Positions 47,089-58,863 of a DNA stretch of 64,000 nt are shown piece by piece (within the stretch, counting starts at the first letter, position 1; each line of letters opens with the position of its first letter). The notes under the pieces were generated by a model, which ran no database searches, was not told the origin of the DNA, and worked only from the letters and a program-made list of their open reading frames with translations. A program made the position numbers and the translations under genes. This DNA comes from Tragulus kanchil (taxonomy: Eukaryota; Chordata; Mammalia; Artiodactyla; Tragulidae). The DNA lies in NCBI GenBank assembly GCA_022376925.1, contig JAIOJX010000001.1, positions 35,372,170 to 35,436,169 on the forward strand, read 5' to 3'.

Positions 47089-47938
47089 CATATGCCCTGC
47101 AGCCTAACAATCCATTTTTATGTTCCAGAACACTTCTCAAACAGGTCCATAAGGGGACATAATATGAGGGCAATCATTTCAATGTGTGAGGTAGTAAGCA
47201 GTTGGAAGCAGTATAGATTCTATTTCTAGGAAAATGAAGAAGTAAATTAGAGTGGATGAACACTTTAATACATCATGCAAAAGCTGGAAACTACAGATTA
47301 GAGGTACCCAGAGTAACATGTAACATATTTAAAAATACTGCTGAGTGGGGGAAAAAACTGAGTAAGAACCAAGCACTCTGCCATTATTAAAATAAAAATT
47401 CATGCATACAAAATAATGTAAGTTCTAAAAAAATGCAGACAAACAAGAATATATACATCAAATAGGACAGCTGCCTGTTTGGAGGAAGATGGAAGTAAGG
47501 AATAAAGATGAAAGAAACAAAGTAATAAATGACTGAAGATAGAAGAGGAAAAGATTTTGACCAGACCAATGTAAATGATATGATATGAAGGAAGAAATTT
47601 GATGAGTATTATCTTTATCATCTGAGGTCAAAAGAGAAAGGAAGGAAAGAAATCCCTCAATGTCATAGCAGTATAAAAGGCTAAAAAACATAGACAGTAA
47701 GCATTAAAAGCAAAAATAATTATTTCTCTCTCACCCAAATCTTTAGTGAATGTTTCAGGTCAGCAGGAAGATTTTGCTGCACATCCATTCAGCTGGTAGA
47801 TGAGAAAAGAGAGCACAGATGAAGCGTGGAGACGTTTTATGTGAAAAAATCTGAACATGACTTACATAACTTCTGCCAGAGTTCATTGGCCCAGAATCAG
47901 ACTTAAGGCTGCACTCAATCCAAACGGACACTTACTGG
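47089..47938. other. Intergenic, AT-rich, no gene seen
   Basis: Several overlapping minus-strand frames at 47387-47691 are Ile/Leu/Phe-rich through AT composition. They have no domain, so I leave them out. Confidence 0.5.
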
Positions 47939-47939
47939 G

Positions 47940-48105
47940 ACTTCTCTGGGGGACTAGTAGTTAGGAATCTGCCTTCCAGTTCAGGGACATGGGCTTGATC
48001 CCTGGTTGGGAAATAAGATTCCACATGCCATGGGGCAACTAAGCCTGCACACCACAACTAGAGAAGCCCGTGCAACACAACGAAGACCCAGCATGGCCAA
48101 AAATG
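47940..48105 (+). mobile_element. CHR-1-like SINE
   Basis: Head 'gacttctctgggggactagt', then the older CHR body 'gggcaactaagcctgcacac' and 'cgaagacccagcatggcc'. Confidence 0.8.
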
Positions 48106-48688
48106 ACCCCAGAAATGACACTCACCATTGTCATCTAGCTGGATACCCAGGAGGAAGCAGAAAATATGAATACTGGGGAGAACTTACAGCCTCTGCCACA
48201 AGAGACAAGAGGTTTATGGAAAGAATTATAAAATGTTATTAAAAGGCATTATTTATCTGGGAGGTTGGTCTCAGTGGCAGCTTTTTCTGACTCTGAGTAC
48301 CAGTTTTCAATTTTTTTAGCCCCACTGATATTTTTCACAAGACGGCCTGATCGTCAGGCCCCCTTCCTCCACCTTCAATCTCCTAGGGGTTGAGTCTTCG
48401 ATTTCCCATGCAACCATATTCATCTACCAAAATTGGAGAAGGGAGGGGATTGGAGTTAGAGAGTAGACAGAAGGTCAGTAATGAAGGCAAAGAGTAAGCA
48501 TGAGATTTGAACTTACTTCCTCATATTTCTTAGTACTATTGCAGCCTTTAAAAATAAGCATCAACATGCAATTGTTTTTACCATCAGAACAAAAGGTCAT
48601 GAAATTTTCACTGAAAAAATTAGCAAAGAATCAGTTCAAGAAAAAAAAATCTGTCATAAACGTATTTCCAACTTAAGAGGGAGGTCTT

Positions 48689-49030
48689 ACTAACACATAT
48701 GCATGGAATCTAGTAGGATAGATTAGTAATAACACACACAGTGAAGCGATGGAAGAACAAACATGGCCAGCAGACATATGGACATTGTGGTGAATGAACA
48801 GTGGGTGGGAGGCGCAAAGGAAGTAGCATGAAAACCTATACTATCATATGTGAAAAAGATAGCTATTGTCATTGCGCTGTGAGAAAAGGGGATCCTGCAC
48901 TGGTGCTGTGTGACGGCCTGGAGGGGTGGGATGGAGGGGATATACATATGACTAATCTGGGATCATACATATCTGTAAACAACAAAACTCTGTAAAAGTT
49001 AAAAGTCAAATAAACATTGGAAAAAAAAAA
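48689..49030 (+). mobile_element. 5'-truncated retroelement (L1 3' end) with target-site duplication
   Basis: About 340 bp ending in AATAAAC and a poly(A) tail are flanked by the 10-bp direct repeat gggaggtctt (48679-48688 and 49031-49040). 'taacacatatgcatggaatc' at the left is typical of ruminant L1 3' ends. The frames inside are not genes. Confidence 0.75.
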
Positions 49031-49040
49031 GGGAGGTCTT

Positions 49041-50040
49041 GTTTCACGCAAGTGCTTCAGTCCAATTAACTTTTACAATTGTACTATTTTTCCATGTAAA
49101 AAGTATTATAAATATGCTTAAAGTATTTGATAAGGTTTTAGACTGAATCCTTCTAAACAGAGAGATTCAACTCTAGGCAAATGGAAGAGCTGTGAGGCCC
49201 AGGCAGCCAAGAGTGTAAGGGTTGCAAAGATGGTGTGTTTCTCTGTTGCATCAGGATGGGCCTAAGTTGCTGTCTCCCAACTCCTTCCCAAATTCTACAG
49301 ACTTTCATTCTTTGCACCTGATTCTGTTGCTCACCTCAAAATATACATGAACAGGTGACTAAGGAGGTAACCTGAGTAAATGCCTATGGCCCCTTCCAGT
49401 CCTCTCCCAAATTTCCATAGAGATAATTAGGCCTCAGCATCGATGGGAGCACTGCTCCCACCAATGGAAACCAAAATGGAATCCCTCTCACTTAGACCCC
49501 TTCAACTGAGGGTTTCCATGTAGTCCAGAGAAGTGACACAGACCCACTTGTCCTTTCCCTGAGTAGAAGCCTCCCCTGGACTATGTCTACTACCTCCCAC
49601 CTAGCCTGAGAAGTGCGATCTGGGAGAGTTCTCATCCCCAAGCTACTGGGAACCCAGGAGTCTACCCTGCAGCAGAGTTGCTGCTTGCTATTCCACCTCC
49701 TCTTCGTCAGCCAGGTTTAGGGTGCTGTCCAAGGAATTCTCACCCACTGACCACACACTGATAAACCTAGACCAGATGTTCTCTTGGCCAAGTCTAGAAA
49801 TGCCTAAAGTATATGTAAAGTTTTGTGTTGGGGATGAGAGTATACGTGGATTTTTCAGGAGAAAGAGGCTATAATTACCAACACAGTCTTAGTAGGAAGT
49901 GTGACCCTCAAATAATCACTGGCCCAGAAGACCTATGTCTATATTTGTTCTAAATAGGATAGTTTTATTTTCTTTTAATAATGAAATTAACATAATCATT
50001 GTAAAAATATTCAAAAAAAGTAAAGAAATATATTCATTTA
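49041..50040. other. Intergenic, no gene seen
   Basis: Single-copy-looking sequence with slightly higher GC between 49190 and 49800. There are no long frames. Confidence 0.5.
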
Positions 50041-50240
50041 TCCATTTAGTAAGTCTTCACTGAGTGCCTATGCAAAGTACAGAGAATACAATGGTGAGAA
50101 AAACCAGCAAAGTCTTTGCATTCGTGAAGCTCACAGACGAGCAGAGGATATACATTAAACAAATCATCACAAAAGTGCATGTATAATTATGGTTCTGTAT
50201 AAGTACAAAGAAAGAATGGAATGCCAGTATATAAGAATAT
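50041..50240 (+). mobile_element. Ancient LINE fragment
   Basis: 'tagtaagtcttcactgagtg', 'gagaatacaatggtgagaaa' and 'gcattcgtgaagctcacaga' follow the same old repeat consensus as 30740-30920. Confidence 0.6.
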
Positions 50241-50461
50241 ATAGCAGAAGATCAAAACACTCTCAGGGGGTAGAAAGGGGGCAAAAACAATATCCCCAAG
50301 AAGCAAACTTTGAGCTAAAATAAGGAAAAGTGCAGTTAACTAGTCAAAAAAGACAAATATAAATGTCTTGCAATTTTATTGCTATAGAATGCCATTCTAA
50401 CACACTGTGGTGTTTCCTTCTGGCTTGTTTACTATCCATATACAAATATGCATGCATGTAT

Positions 50462-50503
50462 ACACACACACACACACACACACACGTGTGTGTGTGTGTG
50501 TGT
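50462..50503. repeat. (AC)n(GT)n palindromic microsatellite
   Basis: About 12 AC units turn into about 9 GT units at a central ACGT. The result is a near-perfect inverted repeat of alternating purine and pyrimidine. Confidence 0.95.
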
Positions 50504-51360
50504 AACTGGAATAAATCTCAGTCCACAAATTCAAATGTGTAAGACACCCAACTTTTATTTTCCATAGCAACACTCATAGTTTTTGTTTTGTCTTCCCATT
50601 CCATGGAGGTGACTGAAATGGTATCAGTTCAAGATTTACTCTTTTATCCATGGTGTGTCTAAGTACAAGGATGCTTATAGAATGCCTTAGAGTTCACAAG
50701 ATTCTAGTATTGCTCTACATAATTCACCGCTTTCATTCTCTCCTTGTGGCTCCTTCAGACATGATGGCTCTCTATTTGCTTCTATGTCTTCCTTGAATGA
50801 GCAAGGTTTTCTCTTTTGCTTCCCTATCATTGCCATTCTGTGATACAAAAATCTTGGTAAGACCCTATACCATCTGACTGGAAGGAATATAAAACAGCTT
50901 TCACTCCAAGATGTCTCTTAAGAGGCATCACATAAATCATCTACACAATTAATTCCAACAAATCTATCTGAAGAACTTCCGGTCAATAGCAGACTGAACT
51001 GACTCATAACTGACCCCTTTCACTGACAACTCACAGAAATGATAGAATATGCTCTCACCTTTAAAAATAGTAATACATTCGACCTTATAATCATGAAATG
51101 GAAATTCCCAAGAAACAAGGAACTAACAACAGTGAGCAAGAGATAAAGACAAAAGATGGATATAGGTTTTAAGGGCTGGGAAACAGGGTTTTAATCCCAC
51201 ACAGCAACAGGGGGCAATGCCTCTAGGCAGAGGGAGATGAGAAGCTGGTACTGAGCCCCTGTGTAAACACAGACCCCATAGAAGTACAACTGGTGCCCAA
51301 AATGATTACTAGAAAACCTTTCACACAGCAAAGACATCTAACAAGATAGCTTGCCTTTTG
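50504..51360. other. Intergenic, no gene seen
   Basis: No long frames and no recognised repeat. Confidence 0.45.
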
Positions 51361-51364
51361 TGTG

Positions 51365-51565
51365 AGGCTTCCCTGGTGGTTCAGAGGTAAAGAATTTGCC
51401 TGCAATGCAGGAGACCTGAGTTTGATTCCTGGATTGGGAAGATCCCCTGCAGGAGAGGAGGGAAACTCACTCCAGTACTCTTGCCTGGAGAATTCCATGG
51501 ACAGAGGAGCCTGGCGGGCTACAGCCTATAGGATCGCACAGAGTCAGACACAACTGAAATGATTA
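51365..51565 (+). mobile_element. Bov-tA SINE
   Basis: Full element from 'aggcttccctggtggttcag' to 'cacagagtcagacacaac'. Confidence 0.9.
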
Positions 51566-52239
51566 AGTGACAGTGGCCATGGGTGAACTGAGACCCCTGA
51601 GAGCTATCAGAACCCAGGACAGCTCCGCCCATAGGTGTAGAGTTGAAATCACAGTTCCTTAATGTTAGCAAATGCAAAGAACACAAACATAAAAATTAAT
51701 CTGGAACTGGTTAACTGTATATGGCCTTCACGGAGGCAAACTCAAAAGCAAGGAGAAAATTAAAACATTCAAAGACAGGAATTAAAAAAAAATAACCCAG
51801 AATGCAGATAGAAATATAATGTGGTGCAAAATATGAATAAGAAGCTAGAAGTCATGGCAGAAAGAATGAAAAGTATCAAAATATGCTTTGAAAGAATTTC
51901 CATAAAGAAATACTAGAGAGAATAAGCAAAAGGCAATATTTGAAGAGATCGTGGCACAGAAATTTCAACAACTGAAGCAAGACATGAATCCTTATATTCA
52001 ACACACTGACTCTTCAGCAGGTTGAATATAAATAAAACCATAAGTAGACACATCTTACTGTAGAGCATCAACTATACCTAGCATGATACTTTCATGTGTT
52101 TGAGCTTTTGGAAATGACAAAACCCATCAGTAAAGCATTCCTGAAGAAAATAATAGGGAAAATGGAAAAGTAAGAAATTGTATGGGAGAGAAAAATAAGA
52201 ATATAAGTTCATATCGAAGACATAATATTCTACCATATG
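51566..52239. other. Intergenic, possibly L1-derived, no gene seen
   Basis: A-rich sequence ('gaaagaatgaaaagtatc') with weak old-L1 flavour. There are no long frames. Confidence 0.35.
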
Positions 52240-52241
52240 TA

Positions 52242-52363
52242 TTGGGTTGACCAGAAACTTTGTTCAGTTAGTGAATATGTTGTACAATAAAGCTCTTGGT
52301 GAAAATGAAAATATATGTCTTTTATTTTCACTTAAAACCGAGCAAGCTTTTTGGTCAAGCCAA
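52242..52363. mobile_element. Mariner-type MITE (122 bp)
   Basis: The terminal inverted repeats are 5' ttgggttgaccagaaact and, read from the other end, ttggcttgaccaaaaagc. Each is flanked by a TA target (52240-52241 and 52364-52365). The element is far too short to code for transposase and is a non-autonomous Tc1/mariner copy. Confidence 0.85.
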
Positions 52364-52370
52364 TACATAC

Positions 52371-53200
52371 CAGTAAGTAGGTGCATATTTATCATCTCCA
52401 GTGCAGTATTAAATCTCTATTTTAAGAATAAACTAATACATCCTTAAGAAAAGGAGGAAATTGCATTTTCTTTCCAGGACTCCTGTGAGAGAGTACATGG
52501 AAATGTTCAATAGTTGGGAAATTACTGTATATTTTTTTCTTTTTGACTTCAGAGATTTCCTTTGGAGACATAAGCAGGATCAGCCCATTGGGAAATGGTG
52601 TCAGCTGTTGGTCAAGCCATAGTCACTGCAAAGCTTGTTTTCTCTTGGACACTAAATTCTGAGCATAGAACTTTTTAGCTACAGCTAAGGAAATCAACAT
52701 ACAATAATGATAGTTGCAGCACTGTGGTAATGTGATACATTACAAATCTGGAAGAGGTAGGGGAGTAGAGTGAGAAAACGAATGATGAGTAACAGTCTAA
52801 AGATACTTTCTGAAAAGCATTTAATCTACCACTTAAGTAGGCATCACTAGGTATGTCTAAGAAACAATGTTTGAAGAAAATGCACATATAGTGAAGAATA
52901 AACACAGAATCATTACATTTATTTCAAACAAATTGCAGTCTTGCCTCTGAGGGATATCTCCCAGAAGACCTTCCTTGGAGTTTCTATTCCCCAAATTTCT
53001 CCAGTTCCTTGTATTACTTCCATAGATGACTATTATCATTGCCTGTGTACTTCAAAACCTATATTATCTCTCACTGAAACAGAACTACTTATGGAGTCCG
53101 GTATAATCTTTAGCCAAATAAGTAATAACAGTACTGAAAGGAATACAACTCAAGCAGAAAAAATAATTTCTGGGATTGAAAAGCAAGATTTTCAAATTTA
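52371..53200. other. Intergenic, no gene seen
   Basis: Only short frames on both strands without domains. Confidence 0.45.
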
Positions 53201-53219
53201 AAAACCCAGATTAAGTGAA

Positions 53220-54980
53220 AAAGGAAATATATTCTAAAAAAGGAGAGAATTTATAGGCACATTATCTTAACAAAATAAAATTAGAAATAAATAATAAAAG
53301 ATTACCATTAAATATAACTGCCTGACAATATAGCACTGGTTCTCCAACATAACCTGTGGGTCAAAGAGGAAATTTAAAGTAAAATTACAAGCTATAAGGA
53401 AAGCAAAGAGAACCCATCATATCAAGGCTTATGGGGCATGACTAAAGCTGTACTCAGAGAAAAATAATCTTAATTCCCATTATTATGCAAGATCATAAAT
53501 AAAATAAATAAGCCCTCTTCTTCAAGAATTGGAAAAGTACAACAGAACAAATCCAAAGATAAAAGAAATTAGTAAAAAGTTAAAAATAAAGACCATAAAA
53601 AACACTGTAGAAGTGATAAATAAAAGCCTGGTTCTTTGAAAAGACCAATAAAATAAATTTTTCATCAGTAAAACTAAGTAATAACAGAAGAAAAGCAAAA
53701 GCATACAAATTATGAATAATTAGAGATTTCATACATGTGATTAAAAGAGCTATAATTTTACATATATATCTTTGATATCAACTTTAAAAATCTAAAGGTA
53801 ATGCATGATTTCCCAGTAGAAGTTATCAATATTAATCCAAGAAATAGAAGATTTGATTACACAGACTACTAGAGATAAGACTAGAAATGTGATTGTAGAT
53901 CTACCAATAAAAAAGGAACCAGGATCAAATTGTTTTGCAATTCAGTTCTACCTAACCTTTAAAAAATGAGATAAGACCAATATTAGACTTCCCTGGTAGC
54001 TCAGATGGTAGAGAATCTGCCTGCAATGGAGGAGATTCAGGTTCAATCGCTAGATTGGAAAAATCTCCTAGAGAAGGGAATGGCTACCCACTCTAGTATC
54101 CTTGCCTGGAGACTTCCATGGAAAGAGGCTACAATCCATAGGATCACCAGGAGTCAGACATGACTGAGCAGCTAGCACTTAACTACACTTAGATCAGTAG
54201 TATTTAACCTATCAGAAAAGAGGAAAAAATGTAAAGTTCACTAATGAATTTTATAAAGCTAGCAAACTCAGGATCAAAACCTGCTAAAGACAGTACATAA
54301 AAGATAACTATAAACAAATAGTAATAACAAATATAAAAATCAAAATAAAATATTGAAAGACTATAAAACTTATAAATAAACAGAACCCAGAAGTTTGGCA
54401 AGAAAAAGCTCTACTACGACCTCATAGGACAGAAAAAAAATCAGCAGCTACTACTAATGGGTAAATATTGAAAGTTTTGTACCAATTGAAGGGAATGACT
54501 TAAATATTGAAAGTTTTGTACCAATAACCAACAGCAATCCTCATTCTAACCATGAAATGCCAAAGTCATTTCCACTAAAACCAGGAGCAAGTCAAGACCA
54601 TTCACAATCTCTATTTTCATTTAATAATATTTTTGGTGATTGAAGTTATTGCAACAAGATAAGAAAATAATCAGTGTAAAATTGGGAAAAGTTAACATCA
54701 ATTTCTATTTACAACTGATAGGACAGTATTTGTCTAAAACATGAGGACTATTTAAAGATCACAAAGTCAATAAGCAAAACAGAAGTGGTGAGGCAAAGAT
54801 AAACACACAAAATCCATCAAGAGCTTTCCTCTGTTCCAGCAAGACTTTAGGTAGCATTGCACTATGGAGACCATTCTCTTATTTCTTTTGCTTAAAAGGA
54901 TTTGTATTACTAGTGAAAGGAGCATCCACTATCAAACTCACTCATAGAATGTTTTAATCAATTGCTTCTTCAACCATCTC
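53220..54980 (+). mobile_element. Diverged L1 ORF2 fragments
   Basis: 'aaagctgtactcagagaaaa', 'gcaagatcataaataaaata' and, after the SINE, 'agctagcaaactcaggatca' and 'aaccaggagcaagtcaagac' follow L1 ORF2 order over about 1.7 kb. All frames are broken. Confidence 0.7.
53986..54180 (+). mobile_element. Bov-tA SINE in old L1
   Basis: From 'gacttccctggtagctcaga' to 'gagtcagacatgactgagca'. Confidence 0.9.
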
Positions 54981-56055
54981 CAGTGTCAATGTTACTTTTT
55001 TAATTATATTATTTTCTCTATTTGTACACGTGTCTTTTATAAATTTAAATCTGCATCTCTTCCCATTTTTTTTGTTAAGAATACTACTTTATCTTGTAAG
55101 TGTCTTCCAAAATGTCTTAATTCATAGTGCTCAAGCCCTCTAGCTCTGACAGTTCATTCCATATTTCAAAAAGATTAGTTTCTTATCTTTGGTTCCAAGG
55201 CACATGTGACAATATATAACAGCTCTTTTGCTTTGAAGATTAGCTAGCAGATTTTCAAATTCTCAGATACCCCAATTAGCTCATGCATTGTCATGCTTCG
55301 AGTGAAGTGTTGTCACACTCATTAAGTCACCAGCTAGACTATCTTTTACAAATTGTGGCATTTTCAGAGCTCATAGTGCACTGTTTTCATCCGTCAGTGT
55401 TTTAAATTTCTTAATAATAGATCCATAAACATTAATTACTGGTATCACAACCCAATAGTGTTCACTCCATCTCTAATAAAACAGTGTGTAATACAGGGTT
55501 TCACCAACAGTCTTCAGTGCATCATACCTTAGGGTAGGAAAAAGAGCAATCATGTTTCCATTTGTAGAGAAGAATAACATTTGGTAAAATAACCTATAAC
55601 CAATAATGTCTAAAAGTTCTGCCAAAAAGTGAAGAAAAGAATAGCATCTTCAATGCCTGGGGCTGGAAAAAAGAAGTAACATTATGTCTCTACTTCATAC
55701 TACACACAAAACTATATACAATAAAGATTAAATATATGCACATACAAATAGTTATTTTAAAAACCTTTAAGAAAATATTAAAAATTATTGTAAACTCTTG
55801 GGGTAGAAAGAGCTTGACTCAGCATGTCCAGAAACCTAAAAACCATTAAGTGAAAGGCTGAATGATATGACTACGTAAATATGTAGCTCATCTACAGAAA
55901 GACACCAGGAACAAAGTTAAATGAGGTAGGATATGCATGGAAATATACACATGATGAATTTTAAAAGAAATATAGGTTACAGAATAGAAAAATATATAGA
56001 CTGTGATCTTATATTCTGATAAAAATATGAATGTGTATATCATTTATACTGAAAT
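54981..56055. other. Intergenic, AT-rich, no gene seen
   Basis: No long frames. 55660-56000 is L1-like but heavily decayed. Confidence 0.4.
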
Positions 56056-56059
56056 ATGC

Positions 56060-56262
56060 AGTGGTGCTAGTGGTAGAAGAACCCGGCTGCCAATGCAATG
56101 GGTTTGATCCCTGGGTTGGGAAGATGCCCTGGAGGAGAGCATGGCAACCCACTCCAGTATTCTTGCCTGGAGAATCCCATGGACAGAGGAGCCTGAAGGG
56201 CTACAGTCCACAGGGTCGCAGAGTCAAGACATGACTTAAGTGACTTAGCATAGCACAGCACG
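56060..56262 (+). mobile_element. Bov-tA SINE
   Basis: From 'agtggtgctagtggtagaag' to 'gtgacttagcatagcacagc'. The head lacks the first bases and part of the loop. Confidence 0.88.
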
Positions 56263-56324
56263 TGCATAAAATGCATTAATAGTAGTTAATTGTAAAAATG
56301 AATGAGCAGAGGGCAGATATATGT

Positions 56325-56628
56325 TTTCATTTATTTTGGGGGGGCGGGTTGGAGAGGGAGAAGGGAGGGCGGACCACTTCTATTGGTCTTTCATTTCTCC
56401 ATTTTCATCCGTCTTTTGTTCTTTGGCCTGTGTGGGCCTCCCATCGCGGTGGCCTCTGTTGTCGCAGAGCACCGGCTCTGGGCGCATGCGCTCCAGAGCT
56501 CCGGCTCGGTAACTGGACACATCTGTCCAACCACTTCGCGGCACGTGGGATCTTCCCAGGCCAGGGATCGAGCTGGCACCCCTTGCACTGCAAGGCGGTG
56601 TCCTTACCCACTGGACCACTAGGGAAGT
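56325..56628 (-). mobile_element. CHR-type tRNA SINE, young-looking
   Basis: Well preserved with CpGs intact ('ggcgcatgcgctccagagct', 'gttgtcgcagagcaccggct'). The head is at the right ('actggaccactagggaagtc'). The long frames on both strands across it are SINE sequence. Confidence 0.88.
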
Positions 56629-56679
56629 CCCTTAATTTATATTTTATCTGTAAGCATGAAGAACTTCTATGGTTTAAGA

Positions 56680-58863
56680 AAATATAATGAAGAAGACTAA
56701 AACAGAGTTTATTATGAAAAATAATCTCTCAGAGTATTGCCAACTCCCAAATGTGTCTCAGAGTGGTAGTCAAATGTCCAGGTGAATGCATAATCCTGTC
56801 CATCGATGCAGAGACTATAGTATGGCCTTCTTCTCCAGGTACTAATTTCTCCACTTCCTAAGTTAAAACAAATATATCTGGGACTTCTATTCATAATGTA
56901 AAAATACCTGAAAAGCAATTCCAGAGTGTTACTAATATCTTACTATTTCTCCAAGTACAGTCTTATCCACCTAAACAAATATGATGACCTATGTGTGATG
57001 TATATTTATAGATATTCACAAATTATGGCATTCATATCATAAAGGTTTAACTTATATATCTTAAGAAAATCAATCAGAATTTATGCAATTTTTATAAGCA
57101 ACATGGTGTGATATAATACTTTCAATTTTTGGCTGTAGATTACACAGACCAGCGTAACAAGAGGTGATGACTTACTGATGTCAAATACTAAGTGATTATA
57201 AAGAATCATTCCCAAAGTCAGTTTGAATGGGTTAAAGATTTAGAAAATATTTCTTTGCTTTATTTGATCTTGCCTATATTCCTTCTTTTCTAATAACAAT
57301 AAGAGTATCCATTTAACCATTTTAAATGATGGAAGAAAATAAAATAAAAAATTTCCTTTTATTGATGCATTTTGTCATTATGGATTCTGACAAAATTCAT
57401 TGTGTCAGAATTTTCATTACAGTTTATTGAAAGAAAGCCACAAAAATTAGCAAGATTACAGTTAAACCACATTTTATCAAATAGAAAACTGAAGTAGAAA
57501 TGGGAAGACAAAAGAATTAAAGGGTTAACAATTTGTTTTCCCTAGGTTTTCAAAAGATCAGTAACATGTTATCATTACTCATAAGAAAAGTCCAGAAAAG
57601 GGAGATACTAATCAACATGTAGGAGGGGACACATTACAAATACTACAGTTTTCGCCTGTTGTAAAAGTACACATCTCTCAAATTCTATATGAAGTCTAAT
57701 TGATAATCATAACAGTCATATAAATACCATCCACTGATAATTCAACTCAAAGATTCTAGGAGGACAAAATATAATGAAGAAGACTAAAACAGAGTTTATT
57801 ATGAAAAATAATCTCTCAGAGTATTGCCAACTCCCAAATGTGTCTCAGAGTGGTAGTCAAATGTCCAGGTGAATGCATAATCCTGTCCATCGATGCAGAG
57901 ACTATAGTATGGCCTTCTTCTCCAGGTACTAATTTCTCCACTTCCTAAGTTAAAACAAATATATCTGGGACTTCTATTCATAATGTAAAAATACCTGAAA
58001 AGCAATTCCAGAGTGTTACTAATATCTTACTATTTCTCCAAGTACAGTCTTATCCACCTAAACAAATATGATGACCTATGTGTGATGTATATTTATAGAT
58101 ATTCACAAATTATGGCATTCATATCATAAAGGTTTAACTTATATATCTTAAGAAAATCAATCAGAATTTATGCAATTTTTATAAGCAACATGGTGTGATA
58201 TAATACTTTCAATTTTTGGCTGTAGATTACACAGACCAGCGTAACAAGAGGTGATGACTTACTGATGTCAAATACTAAGTGATTATAAAGAATCATTCCC
58301 AAAGTCAGTTTGAATGGGTTAAAGATTTAGAAAATATTTCTTTGCTTTATTTGATCTTGCCTATATTCCTTCTTTTCTAATAACAATAAGAGTATCCATT
58401 TAACCATTTTAAATGATGGAAGAAAATAAAATAAAAAATTTCCTTTTATTGATGCATTTTGTCATTATGGATTCTGACAAAATTCATTGTGTCAGAATTT
58501 TCATTACAGTTTATTGAAAGAAAGCCACAAAAATTAGCAAGATTACAGTTAAACCACATTTTATCAAATAGAAAACTGAAGTAGAAATGGGAAGACAAAA
58601 GAATTAAAGGGTTAACAATTTGTTTTCCCTAGGTTTTCAAAAGATCAGTAACATGTTATCATTACTCATAAGAAAAGTCCAGAAAAGGGAGATACTAATC
58701 AACATGTAGGAGGGGACACATTACAAATACTACAGTTTTCGCCTGTTGTAAAAGTACACATCTCTCAAATTCTATATGAAGTCTAATTGATAATCATAAC
58801 AGTCATATAAATACCATCCACTGATAATTCAACTCTGGCAAAGGATCATCTAGGAGGACAAAA
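56680..58863. repeat. Tandem duplication 11, period 1087 bp
   Basis: Bases 56680-57766 recur at 57767-58863. The last 25 bp of copy A before the join lack about 9 bases in two places that copy B retains ('aactctggcaaaggatcatc' versus 'aactcaaagattc'). The two 68-codon minus frames at 56712 and 57799 are identical and unsupported. The sequence is otherwise AT-rich and single-copy-looking. Confidence 0.9.

Noticed and set aside
50462..50503. CRISPR-like or phage-type repeat arrays
   Set aside because: Only simple microsatellites and dispersed retroelements are present. The window is mammalian and has no spaced direct-repeat array.
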